A DNA stretch of 64,000 nucleotides. Origin: CAYMZZ01 sp047600605. Lineage in GTDB: Bacteria; Bacteroidota; Bacteroidia; Chitinophagales; Chitinophagaceae. The position numbers and the translations under genes were made by a program. The notes under the pieces are model-generated. The model saw only the letters and a program-made list of their open reading frames with translations, had not been told where the DNA came from and did not search any database. Positions within the stretch are counted from its first letter, which is position 1, and every line of letters starts with the position of its first letter. Positions 29,494 to 37,253 of the stretch are shown here, piece after piece. The stretch spans positions 1 through 64,000 of the forward strand of contig JASGKK010000002.1 in the NCBI GenBank assembly GCA_047600605.1, written 5' to 3'.

Positions 29494-30528
29494 ATGGCTA
29501 ATCCCAATCTAAGCGGTGAAAAACAACGGCTGACAGCGGCGGAAAAGGAGTTTGAGAACAATATCCGGCCGGCGCAGATCAGCGATTTTGCCGGACAGGC
29601 CCAGCTGATCGAAAACCTGCGGGTTTTTATCAAGGCTGCCCGCATCAGGGGAGAAGCCCTGGATCATATTCTTTTTCATGGTCCTCCCGGTTTGGGCAAA
29701 ACCACCCTGTCGCGTATTGTGGCCAATGAGTTGGGTGTACAGATCAAGGAAACATCCGGACCTGTGATCGAAAAGCCCGGTGATCTGGCCGGCCTGCTCA
29801 CAAGTCTTGAGCCCAATGATGTACTTTTTATTGATGAGATCCATCGGCTTAGTACGGTAGTAGAGGAGTATTTATATGCTGCTATGGAAGACTACCGGAT
29901 AGATATCATGATCGATTCGGGACCCAATGCCCGCAGTATACAGATCAATCTGAATCCGTTTACGCTTATCGGTGCCACTACCCGCAGCGGTCTGCTGACG
30001 GCACCATTGTTGTCCCGCTTCGGTATTAAATCGCGGCTGGAGTATTACAATATAGAAACACTGCAAAAGATCGTGCTGCGTGCCGCGGGTATCCTTGGTG
30101 TGGAGATCAGTGCCGATGCGGTACGGGAAATAGCACGTCGCAGTCGGGCCACTCCCCGTATTGCCAATGGTTTGCTTCGTCGTGTCCGGGATTTTGCACA
30201 GGTACTGAATGATGGACAGATTGACCTGGGCATTACCCAGCATGCACTAAAGGCGCTCAATGTAGATGAGCATGGCCTCGATGACATGGACAACCGGATT
30301 TTACTTACCATTATTGAAAAATTCAAGGGAGGTCCTGTAGGCATTGGCACCATTGCCACTGCTGTGGGTGAAGAGCCGGGCACCCTTGAGGAAGTCTATG
30401 AGCCATTCCTGATACAGGAAGGCTTTCTGCAACGCACTCCGCGTGGCCGTGAAGTGACCACCAAAGCCTACGAACACCTTAACCGCCAGGCCCCTGGCCA
30501 GCTACCCGGACAAACTCAGCTGTGGTGA
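29494..30528 (+). CDS. ruvB: Holliday junction branch migration ATPase RuvB
   Basis: Hexameric AAA+ motor that, with RuvA, drives branch migration of recombination intermediates. 344 residues, normal length. Walker A Gly-Pro-Pro-Gly-Leu-Gly-Lys-Thr (63-70), Walker B Phe-Ile-Asp-Glu-Ile-His (112-117), sensor 1 Ile-Gly-Ala-Thr-Thr-Arg, and Ser-Arg-Phe-Gly with the arginine finger. The C-terminal winged helix ends Gln-Arg-Thr-Pro-Arg-Gly-Arg, as in the family. TAATTTTA ends 4 nt before ATG. No ruvA or ruvC nearby. Confidence 0.97.
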   Translation: MANPNLSGEKQRLTAAEKEFENNIRPAQISDFAGQAQLIENLRVFIKAARIRGEALDHILFHGPPGLGKTTLSRIVANELGVQIKETSGPVIEKPGDLAGLLTSLEPNDVLFIDEIHRLSTVVEEYLYAAMEDYRIDIMIDSGPNARSIQINLNPFTLIGATTRSGLLTAPLLSRFGIKSRLEYYNIETLQKIVLRAAGILGVEISADAVREIARRSRATPRIANGLLRRVRDFAQVLNDGQIDLGITQHALKALNVDEHGLDDMDNRILLTIIEKFKGGPVGIGTIATAVGEEPGTLEEVYEPFLIQEGFLQRTPRGREVTTKAYEHLNRQAPGQLPGQTQLW

Positions 30529-30566
30529 CGCAACGTTTGCATTAAAGGGGTTGTCAACCTTCCTAA

Positions 30567-30938
30567 ATGCAGCCGATGAAATATGTAGTCGTTACAGCAT
30601 TGGTTATTTTCCTGTCAGCCTTCAGCTGTTCCAAGAAACTATGTGCCTGTGACCCGGTACCCGGAAATGTATTTAAGGCAACCGTAAAAATAGCCAACGA
30701 TATGTCCTGTGGCAAGCCTGTGCTGGAATTTCCGGCAGAAGCAGAGCCCCATTTAAAAAAGATTACTGGAAAAGACGGACTACTCTATGCAGTAGTTGGC
30801 CTGCCAAACGATCTGGCGGTAGCTGATAAACAGATCAATGTGGAATTAGCTGCTCTCGAATTGAATGAAGCATTTGCCTGCCTGGCAATCGGTCCCTGGT
30901 ATCCACAGGCAAAAGTGCTCAATGCCTGGCCCCGATGA
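30567..30938 (+). CDS. Small lipoprotein of unknown function
   Basis: 123 residues, signal peptide with lipobox Leu-Ser-Ala-Phe-Ser-Cys (Cys21 counted from the ATG at 30567). An alternative ATG at 30576 would make the signal peptide three residues shorter. The mature part has a Cys-Ala-Cys-Asp-Pro motif just after the lipid anchor and a predicted beta fold; no family recognised. Ends before a strong terminator, 38 nt after ruvB. Confidence 0.75.
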   Translation: MQPMKYVVVTALVIFLSAFSCSKKLCACDPVPGNVFKATVKIANDMSCGKPVLEFPAEAEPHLKKITGKDGLLYAVVGLPNDLAVADKQINVELAALELNEAFACLAIGPWYPQAKVLNAWPR

Positions 30939-30962
30939 ATGGTGTGTAAGTAGGATAAATAA

Positions 30963-30999
30963 GAAGCGGTCTCGTGGTGGGGACCGCTTCACTTTTTTT
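30963..30999 (+). terminator. Intrinsic terminator after the small lipoprotein gene
   Basis: 9-bp stem GAAGCGGTC / GACCGCTTC, loop of 10 nt, then a run of seven Ts. Confidence 0.9.
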
Positions 31000-31002
31000 A
31001 GG

Positions 31003-31096
31003 AAGTATAAAAAGTATAATACGTTTAAAGGGTATAAAGAGTGCTGGTTTATCACTCTTTATACCCTTTAAACATTTTAAACTCCTTATACTTTTA
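31003..31096. repeat. Intergenic inverted element, TTTAAAGGGTATAAAGAG word (element E)
   Basis: The 21-nt arm at 31023-31043 is perfectly complementary to 31053-31073 with a 9-nt loop. Outer, imperfect arms of GTATAAAAAGTATAA-type words extend to about 31003 and 31095. The right edge touches the response-regulator stop codon. The same word family appears once, without an obvious partner, at 58060-58095. Confidence 0.85.
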
Positions 31097-31789
31097 CTGT
31101 ACTACAAGCCTGAACCCATTTCCATGAATATTCACGATCTCGATTTTGGGATCATCTTTGAGGTACTTGCGTAGTTTGGCAATATAAACGTCCATACTGC
31201 GGCCATTGAAATAGGTATCGCTGCCCCATATTTTTTTAAGCGCCTGATCGCGCGGCAGCAGATCATTCAGATGTTCAGCCAGCATTTTCAGCAACTCATT
31301 TTCTTTGGGAGAAAGCGTTTGTGTCACACCATTATGGGTAAGCTGACGCAGTTTGGGATTGAAATGATAGCTGGCCAGATCAAACTCTTTGTTTTCTGTT
31401 TCCTTGTTGATTTCATCATTGCGTTTCAGGATAGCCTTTATTTTCAACAGCAATACTTCGCTGTCGAAAGGTTTGGTGATATAGTCATCGGCTCCCAGCT
31501 TATAACCCTGAATGATATCTTCCTTCATGGTTTTGGCACTCAGGAAAAACAGGGGAATATCCGGATCCACATCGCGGATTTCTTCTGCCAGGGTAAAGCC
31601 ATCCATATTTGGCATCATCACATCAAGGAGACACAGTTCAAATTTTTCGCGCTGAAAGGCGGCCAGGCCCAGACGGCCATCACGCTCCAGCGTCACATCA
31701 TACTCATTAAGCTCCAGGTAGTTTTTCAATACGCTGCCCAGGTTGGGATCATCTTCACACAATAAAATCTTGGGTTTCTTGCTGTCCAT
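31094..31789 (-). CDS. OmpR/PhoB-type response regulator
   Basis: 231 residues. The receiver domain (1-125) has the acidic pocket Glu-Asp-Asp (12-14), phospho-acceptor Asp56 in Leu-Leu-Asp-Val-Met-Met-Pro, and Lys106 in Thr-Lys-Pro-Phe. The C-terminal winged helix (about 138-231) has Leu-Ser-Pro-Lys-Glu-Asn-Glu-Leu-Leu and ends Gly-Asn-Gly-Phe-Arg-Leu. It resembles the RprY-type regulators common in Bacteroidota. No histidine kinase is adjacent, so the partner lies elsewhere. The tail overlaps the edge of an inverted repeat. Confidence 0.93.
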   Translation of the reverse strand: MDSKKPKILLCEDDPNLGSVLKNYLELNEYDVTLERDGRLGLAAFQREKFELCLLDVMMPNMDGFTLAEEIRDVDPDIPLFFLSAKTMKEDIIQGYKLGADDYITKPFDSEVLLLKIKAILKRNDEINKETENKEFDLASYHFNPKLRQLTHNGVTQTLSPKENELLKMLAEHLNDLLPRDQALKKIWGSDTYFNGRSMDVYIAKLRKYLKDDPKIEIVNIHGNGFRLVVQ

Positions 31790-31913
31790 GTTTGTAAAGT
31801 TTAATTCATATCCTTATATGAGGACAAATAAAAGTAAATCATTTGCCAAACATATGTTCAGGCGTCTAATTTTTTGTTAAGAAGGCGGGGAAAAGCATTT
31901 TGCCCGCTTTTTC

Positions 31914-31921
31914 TAAATTTG
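31914..31921 (+). promoter_or_regulatory. -7 box before the GroES-like gene
   Basis: TAAATTTG, a consensus Bacteroidota -7 element, 19 nt before the start codon. I see no -33 TTTG at the usual distance. Confidence 0.5.
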
Positions 31922-31940
31922 TACCCAAAATTTTGCTGAT

Positions 31941-32318
31941 ATGGCCATGCATCTCACGCCAGATAACCGTCTTAAGAAACTGATCGTAATCGGCGACCGC
32001 CTCCTTATAAAGCCTACCCAACTCAATGAACAGACTGCCAGCGGCCTCTATCTGCCGCCAGGCGTTCAGGAAAAAGAGAAAGTGCAGCAGGGATATGTGA
32101 TCAAGGCCGGACCAGGCTATGCCATTCCCATGCCTGTAGAAGATGAACCCTGGAAAACAGAAGAGGAAAGGGTAAAATATGTGCCTCTGCAGGCCAGAGA
32201 AGGTGACCTGGCCATTTTCCTGCTCAGTGGCGCCACAGAAGTGATGTATGAAAATGAAAAATATTTCATCGTACCACAGGGCGCGATCCTGATGCTTGAA
32301 AGGGAGGAAGAACTGTAG
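31941..32318 (+). CDS. Divergent GroES-family (Cpn10) protein
   Basis: 125 residues; the Cpn10 pattern is clear: Gly-Asp-Arg-Leu-Leu-Ile-Lys-Pro near residue 18, Ala-Ser-Gly-Leu-Tyr-Leu-Pro-Pro at the mobile-loop position, and Val-Ile-Lys-Ala-Gly-Pro-Gly. Longer than typical GroES (about 97), with an insert of about 25 residues (Pro-Val-Glu-Asp-Glu-Pro-Trp-Lys...). No groEL is next to it. It may be a specialised co-chaperone alongside a standard groES elsewhere, or may have another role; the family assignment is firm, the role is not. Confidence 0.85.
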   Translation: MAMHLTPDNRLKKLIVIGDRLLIKPTQLNEQTASGLYLPPGVQEKEKVQQGYVIKAGPGYAIPMPVEDEPWKTEEERVKYVPLQAREGDLAIFLLSGATEVMYENEKYFIVPQGAILMLEREEEL

Positions 32319-32325
32319 ATAATGT

Positions 32326-32450
32326 GATGATTTGAAAATTTGGGGATTTGAAGATGGTAATAAAGTTCTAAGTAGTAAGTTTTAAGTAATCCGAAATGTA
32401 TAACCCTGGAGGTCCTCTTCAAATTTTCAAATCTTCAAATCCTCAAATCT
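32326..32450. repeat. Intergenic inverted element of TTTGAAGA words (element B)
   Basis: Left arm 32326-32355 (GATTTGAAAATTTGGGGATT) and right arm 32413-32450 (words TTCAAATCTTCAAATCCTC) are inverted. The centre contains AAGTTCTAAGTAGTAAG at 32363-32379, the same word as in element A. It fills most of the gap between the GroES-like and HerA-like genes. Confidence 0.88.
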
Positions 32451-32488
32451 CCCCCTCTTTTCTCTACCTTTCCATTAAATAACTTCTC

Positions 32489-34051
32489 ATGGCTGATAAA
32501 GAAAAATTTGTGGAGCTGGTACAGGCCGGCTATGCTTTCAAAGGCGAACACTTTCGTATTGGCAGTGCCCTGCTCGACGGAGAAGTAGTGCCAGGTACAG
32601 AGATCAATATACCATTCAAAACCATGAATCGTCATGGTCTTATTGCCGGTGCCACAGGTACGGGTAAGACCAAAACCCTGCAGGTGCTGGCAGAAGCGCT
32701 GAGCGATGCCAGTGTACCCGTATTGCTGATGGACATAAAGGGCGACCTGAGTGGTATTGCCGCAGCAGGTACCGCCAATGATAAGATCAAAGACCGTTAT
32801 CAGAAACTGGAGCTTGAGTACAAACCAGCAGCTTATCCGGTAGAATTACTTACACTCAGCCAGCAAAAAGGAGCCCGGCTCCGCGCTACAGTGAGTGAAT
32901 TTGGCCCCGTGCTGCTCTCCAAGATCCTGGGGCTGAATGATACACAGGGCGGTTTCGTAGCCATGATCTTCAAATACTGTGATGACAATAAGCTGCCCCT
33001 GCTCGATTTGAAGGATTTTATTAAAGTACTGCAGTTTGTAAGCGATGAGGGCAAGGCAGAACTGGAAAAGACCTATGGCAAAATATCCACCACGTCTACC
33101 GGTACCATATTACGCAAAGTAATTGAACTGCAACAGCAGGGAGCCGACCAGTTTTTTGGAGAAAAGAGTTTCGAAGTCGATGATCTCATGCGCATTAGTC
33201 CCGATGGCCGTGGCATGGTGTCGATAGTACGGGTTACCGATCTGCAGGATCGCCCCAAACTGTTTTCTACGTTTATGCTGCAACTGCTCGCAGAACTTTA
33301 TGCGAGCTGTCCCGAAGAAGGCGATATAGACAAACCCAAACTGGTGATGTTCATTGACGAAGCTCACCTGATCTTTCAGGAGGCCAATGATGCATTGCTG
33401 CAGCAGATTGAAACCATTATCAAGCTGATACGCTCAAAGGGGATTGGCATTTTCTTTTGCACCCAAAACCCTATGGACGTACCGGCATCGGTACTGGCAC
33501 AGCTGGGCCTCAAAATGCAGCATGCGCTGCGGGCCTTTACCGCTGCAGACCGTAAAGTGATCAAACAGACAGCTGAGAACTATCCCGAAACCACTTTTTA
33601 TAAAACAGAAGACCTGATCACCCAACTGGGTATTGGCGAAGCACTGATTACAGCGCTTAATGAAAAAGGTATACCCACCCCGCTGGTACACTGTATGCTT
33701 TGCTCGCCCCGCAGCCGTATGGATATACTCAGCGATGCGGAGATCGATCAACTGGTTGCCACTTCGCGCATAGCTACGAAGTATAATGAGGTAATAGACA
33801 GTCAAAGTGCCTACGAAATATTGACAGACAAACTGCAAGAGGCTGCTGAAAAAGCAGAAACGCAAAAGCAGGAAGAAGCTCAGCGTAAGGAAGAGAAGAA
33901 AACAACCCGCAATACAGAGAAGCAGGAAAAAGGAATTTTTGATGATCCGATTGTAAAAAGTATGACGCGTACTGCCGGCAATACCATCGTTCGCTCACTG
34001 CTGGGTGCACTCGGACTGGGTGGGCGTAGCCGCAAGCGTTCTCTTTTCTGA
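32489..34051 (+). CDS. HerA/DUF853-type ATPase (YjgR-like)
   Basis: 520 residues. P-loop ATPase of the HerA/FtsK superfamily, DUF853 branch, related to E. coli YjgR. Walker A Gly-Ala-Thr-Gly-Thr-Gly-Lys-Thr (54-61); Leu-Met-Asp-Ile-Lys-Gly-Asp-Leu-Ser-Gly follows; Walker B Val-Met-Phe-Ile-Asp-Glu-Ala-His is at about residues 287-294; sensor-like Phe-Phe-Cys-Thr-Gln-Asn-Pro. The C-terminal part (about 450-495) is a charged Glu/Lys/Gln-rich coiled coil, then a short basic tail. The biochemical role of the branch is not established; DNA or protein pumping is suggested by the fold only. Confidence 0.9.
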   Translation: MADKEKFVELVQAGYAFKGEHFRIGSALLDGEVVPGTEINIPFKTMNRHGLIAGATGTGKTKTLQVLAEALSDASVPVLLMDIKGDLSGIAAAGTANDKIKDRYQKLELEYKPAAYPVELLTLSQQKGARLRATVSEFGPVLLSKILGLNDTQGGFVAMIFKYCDDNKLPLLDLKDFIKVLQFVSDEGKAELEKTYGKISTTSTGTILRKVIELQQQGADQFFGEKSFEVDDLMRISPDGRGMVSIVRVTDLQDRPKLFSTFMLQLLAELYASCPEEGDIDKPKLVMFIDEAHLIFQEANDALLQQIETIIKLIRSKGIGIFFCTQNPMDVPASVLAQLGLKMQHALRAFTAADRKVIKQTAENYPETTFYKTEDLITQLGIGEALITALNEKGIPTPLVHCMLCSPRSRMDILSDAEIDQLVATSRIATKYNEVIDSQSAYEILTDKLQEAAEKAETQKQEEAQRKEEKKTTRNTEKQEKGIFDDPIVKSMTRTAGNTIVRSLLGALGLGGRSRKRSLF

Positions 34052-34097
34052 TTGTTTTATCGCGGTTGACCATCAGAAAGTTGCTTTTGACAGGCAG

Positions 34098-34125
34098 GTA
34101 GGCCCGCGATGCATCGCGGGCCTAC
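34098..34125. repeat. Perfect 28-bp G/C-rich palindrome
   Basis: GTAGGCCCGCGATG and its exact reverse complement adjoin with no spacer, 46 nt after the HerA-like stop. It resembles REP-type or dispersed palindromic units by shape. No T-run follows (ACAACTGG), so it is not a standard terminator. G/C content stands out against the A/T-rich gap. Confidence 0.85.
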
Positions 34126-34331
34126 AACTGGTAGATGCGACAGTGAGATGGCTGGATCACTTTTATCTACTTTCCCCCCCCTTTATTTTCTTTCTTATTT
34201 CTTTTAACCCACCGGTCGTGGAAGCAAAAGGAGGAGGCTAAATGAATGTACGAAACAGAAAAAATGAACCCGGTTTTTCCAGGCACTGGCGGTTATTTTA
34301 TGGAATAATGCATAGTGATCATCCATAGGGC

Positions 34332-35183
34332 ATGCGCCCCGTTTTATTAGCTCTGTATTTCCTGGTAGCAGCCGGCTGTAGCCAGGCTGGCAATGACCAT
34401 GCCGTAAAAATTTCGCCAGCAGTTAAGATAACGGCAGAGCCAGCCCGGTCACGCCCGGACAGTATTCGCCTCATTCATGTCTTCGTTGCTCTTTGCGACA
34501 ATAAATACCAGGGTATTGTACCCGTGCCTGCCGGTATCGGCAATGGCCAGCAGCCACGCAGCAATCTTTACTGGGGAGCAGGATATGGCGTACATACTTA
34601 TTTTTCGCGCAGCAAAGACTGGCAGGTGATAGCAAGAGAAACTTACAGCATTTCTGTTCGTAAAGACAGCGTGGTGCTTGACCGTTTGCTGCTCCGGCAT
34701 CGCAGACAGGGCGTGTACCTGCTTGCAGAAGCATTTGACGGACGAAATATGAAAGAAACCATTACAGAATTTTTGGGGGCTGCGGCCGGCCAGTTGCCAC
34801 GTGTTGTAAAACCGGAAGGCAGGGATAGCCTGTATTTTGGCGGCAATGCTGACCTGCTGGCCTTTGTGGGACACGATGGACTGATGGACTTTTCACTCGA
34901 TCAGCAATTCAAAGGTGATACTGTAAATAAACGCGAAACGATGATACTGGCCTGCTACAGTAAAAGATTCTTTGGCCCTCATTTGCAATCCACAGGAGCA
35001 CAACCATTATTATGGACAAGTGGCCTGATGGCTCCGGAAGCATATACTTTGCACGATGCTATTGACGCCTGGATAGCACGAAAGCCGGCAAAGCAGATAC
35101 AACAAGCCGCGGCAAAAGCCTATTCCACCTATCAGCGTTGCGGTATGCAGGCTGCTACCCGTTTACTTCCCACTGGCTGGTGA
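34332..35183 (+). CDS. Lipoprotein with a possible caspase-like His/Cys pair
   Basis: 283 residues. Lipobox Val-Ala-Ala-Gly-Cys (Cys16). After a short linker, a strand-like His-Val-Phe-Val-Ala-Leu-Cys-Asp-Asn-Lys-Tyr-Gln (49-60) recalls the first strand of caspase-type folds. Phe-Val-Gly-His-Asp-Gly (His181) and Ile-Leu-Ala-Cys-Tyr-Ser (Cys208) then have the order and spacing of the His/Cys dyad in clan CD peptidases. I know similar lipoproteins in Bacteroidota only as uncharacterised. The peptidase idea is inference from the motif; the fold could differ. It overlaps the convergent recQ by 21 nt. Confidence 0.75.
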   Translation: MRPVLLALYFLVAAGCSQAGNDHAVKISPAVKITAEPARSRPDSIRLIHVFVALCDNKYQGIVPVPAGIGNGQQPRSNLYWGAGYGVHTYFSRSKDWQVIARETYSISVRKDSVVLDRLLLRHRRQGVYLLAEAFDGRNMKETITEFLGAAAGQLPRVVKPEGRDSLYFGGNADLLAFVGHDGLMDFSLDQQFKGDTVNKRETMILACYSKRFFGPHLQSTGAQPLLWTSGLMAPEAYTLHDAIDAWIARKPAKQIQQAAAKAYSTYQRCGMQAATRLLPTGW

Positions 35184-37133
35184 TGATCTGCCCAGCAACA
35201 GGCGTCCCTGATCGTCCTGCTGCAGGATTTCTTCATCGAGCAAAAACTCAGTTATTTTCCAGGCTTTATCACGTTGTTGTCCCGTATAGGCATCGAGCAG
35301 CAATTTGACCGGCAGGGGTTGCTGACTGGTCAGCCGTTGCAGTATCTGCTCTTTCAGCCGGTCAAACTCTCCGGCGTTGAAATGTTGTTGTTTTTGCTGC
35401 AGGCAGTTATCGCATATACCACAGGGCCTCGTGGTATTATCTCCAAAATAACCCGCGGTGATCTGGCTGCGGCAGGTGCTGCGGTCTTCTACATAACCGA
35501 TCATTTGCTGTACCCGCAGACGTAATCGTTCTTTACGCTCTTCATAATTTTTTTTGTTGATAGAAAATTCGCGGATCGGGATACGGTTACGCAATACATA
35601 CAGCTGGGGTTTGTCTTTGCGGGGTGTATAGATAAGGATATGCCGGTGATGCAGCTCTGTCAGCAACTGTGCCACCTTTTGTTCTTCGATACGGAGCAGC
35701 CGGGCAAGTAATGACTCTGAAATAAAACAACTGAAATCAAAAATACCTTCATAGGTCCGTAGCAGCGTTTTGATCAGCGGATCGAGATGCGGATAATCCA
35801 GTTCAAACTGGTAGAGATGCTGTTTGGTGCAATTGAATTGTACCGTGGCGGGTAAAAATACCTGCTCGTTGAAAGTGAACCAGCCTTCCTGTTCCAGTGC
35901 CTTGAGCGCATGAAGTGCTGTGGAGGGTTCCAGCGTAAAATGACGGGCAAATGCGCTCATATCGAAATCATGGCTTTCGCCGGCGCCACCACTCACGGGA
36001 AGTTGCAGATGATTGCACAGGGCCTCATATACCTGCCGGATCGTGTCAATATCCGGAAACCGCAGATCGGGAAGTTTTTCCAGTTCACGCAGGGCAGCCT
36101 GGTCATATAGCAGTACTGCATAGGCGCGTTGCCTGTCGCGTCCGGCGCGTCCGGCTTCCTGGTAATAGTTTTCAAGACAGTCAGGTACATCTGCATGGAC
36201 CACGGTACGCACATCGGGTTTGTCGATACCCATACCAAAGGCGTTGGTGCAGACGATAACACGGATCTCATTTTTTATCCACGCTTCCTGCTTGCGGTTG
36301 CGTTCTTCCTGTGGCAAACCGGCATGATAATAGTCAGCAGCTACCTGGTGCATACGCAGCAGATCGCTGATCTCTTTTGTTCGCCTCCGGCTTTTACAGT
36401 AGACAATGCCGGTACCCGGTACTTTTTGAAAGATGTCGAGGATCTTGTTGATCTTCGACTCAACGCTGAAAACACTGTAAGAAAGATTAGGCCGCTCAAA
36501 TGATTGCCGGAATACAGCCCAGGTATTACCAACATCTGCTGAAGGGTCCGTGTCAAGCCTGCGGCAGATATCGGTTTGTACTTCTGGCGTGGCCGATGCG
36601 GTGAGAGCCAGTACCGGCACGCCGGGCAATTCTTCGCGCAACCGGGCAATGCGCAGATAAGGCGGCCTGAAGTCGTAACCCCATTGTGAAATACAATGAG
36701 CCTCATCTACTGCTATCAGGCTGATGCCGAGCGCCGGCAGGTATTCTCTGAACAAGGATGTCTCCAGCCGCTCCGGCGATACGTATAAAAATTTGCAGTT
36801 GCTTTCGGCAACAACGGTAAGTGTATTGATCACTTCGCGCCGGCTCATACCCGAGTAAATGGCGAATGCAGTGATATTACGTTTGCGCAGGCCTTCTACC
36901 TGGTCTTTCATCAGCGCAATAAGCGGGGAAATGACAAGGCAGGTACCTTCCTGGCAAAGGGCGGGTACCTGGTAGCAAAGCGATTTGCCACCGCCGGTAG
37001 GCATGAGTGCCAGCGTGTCTTTTCCCTTCATTACAGAAAGCACCACGTCTTCCTGCATAGGCCGGAAAGCGTCGTAACCCCAGTATTGCTGTAAGACAGC
37101 GTGGGCCTGATCAGAAGCGTGCAATGGATCCAT
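35163..37133 (-). CDS. recQ: ATP-dependent DNA helicase RecQ
   Basis: 656 residues from ATG 37131-37133; a TTG codon just upstream extends the frame by one. 3'-5' helicase for recombination and fork repair. Walker A Thr-Gly-Gly-Gly-Lys-Ser (47-52), Asp-Glu-Ala-His (144-147) with Cys-Ile-Ser-Gln-Trp-Gly-Tyr-Asp-Phe-Arg-Pro, helicase C domain with Gly-Arg-Ala-Gly-Arg-Asp, and zinc-binding cysteines (Cys-Arg-Ser ... Cys-Gly-Ile-Cys-Asp-Asn-Cys) near 560-580. I see no clear HRDC domain; the last 60 residues are a short helical tail. Convergent with the lipoprotein gene. Confidence 0.96.
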   Translation of the reverse strand: MDPLHASDQAHAVLQQYWGYDAFRPMQEDVVLSVMKGKDTLALMPTGGGKSLCYQVPALCQEGTCLVISPLIALMKDQVEGLRKRNITAFAIYSGMSRREVINTLTVVAESNCKFLYVSPERLETSLFREYLPALGISLIAVDEAHCISQWGYDFRPPYLRIARLREELPGVPVLALTASATPEVQTDICRRLDTDPSADVGNTWAVFRQSFERPNLSYSVFSVESKINKILDIFQKVPGTGIVYCKSRRRTKEISDLLRMHQVAADYYHAGLPQEERNRKQEAWIKNEIRVIVCTNAFGMGIDKPDVRTVVHADVPDCLENYYQEAGRAGRDRQRAYAVLLYDQAALRELEKLPDLRFPDIDTIRQVYEALCNHLQLPVSGGAGESHDFDMSAFARHFTLEPSTALHALKALEQEGWFTFNEQVFLPATVQFNCTKQHLYQFELDYPHLDPLIKTLLRTYEGIFDFSCFISESLLARLLRIEEQKVAQLLTELHHRHILIYTPRKDKPQLYVLRNRIPIREFSINKKNYEERKERLRLRVQQMIGYVEDRSTCRSQITAGYFGDNTTRPCGICDNCLQQKQQHFNAGEFDRLKEQILQRLTSQQPLPVKLLLDAYTGQQRDKAWKITEFLLDEEILQQDDQGRLLLGRSSPASGK

Positions 37134-37253
37134 CAATTTTACGGGTGCCTTAGCTTTATAAAGGCCAAATTATACAAGTGCAAGCTATTTATTCCGGATT
37201 GTTTAACCCGGGGAATATTCACTGCAATTCCGTTTTTTTAAACGGTCCACCTG

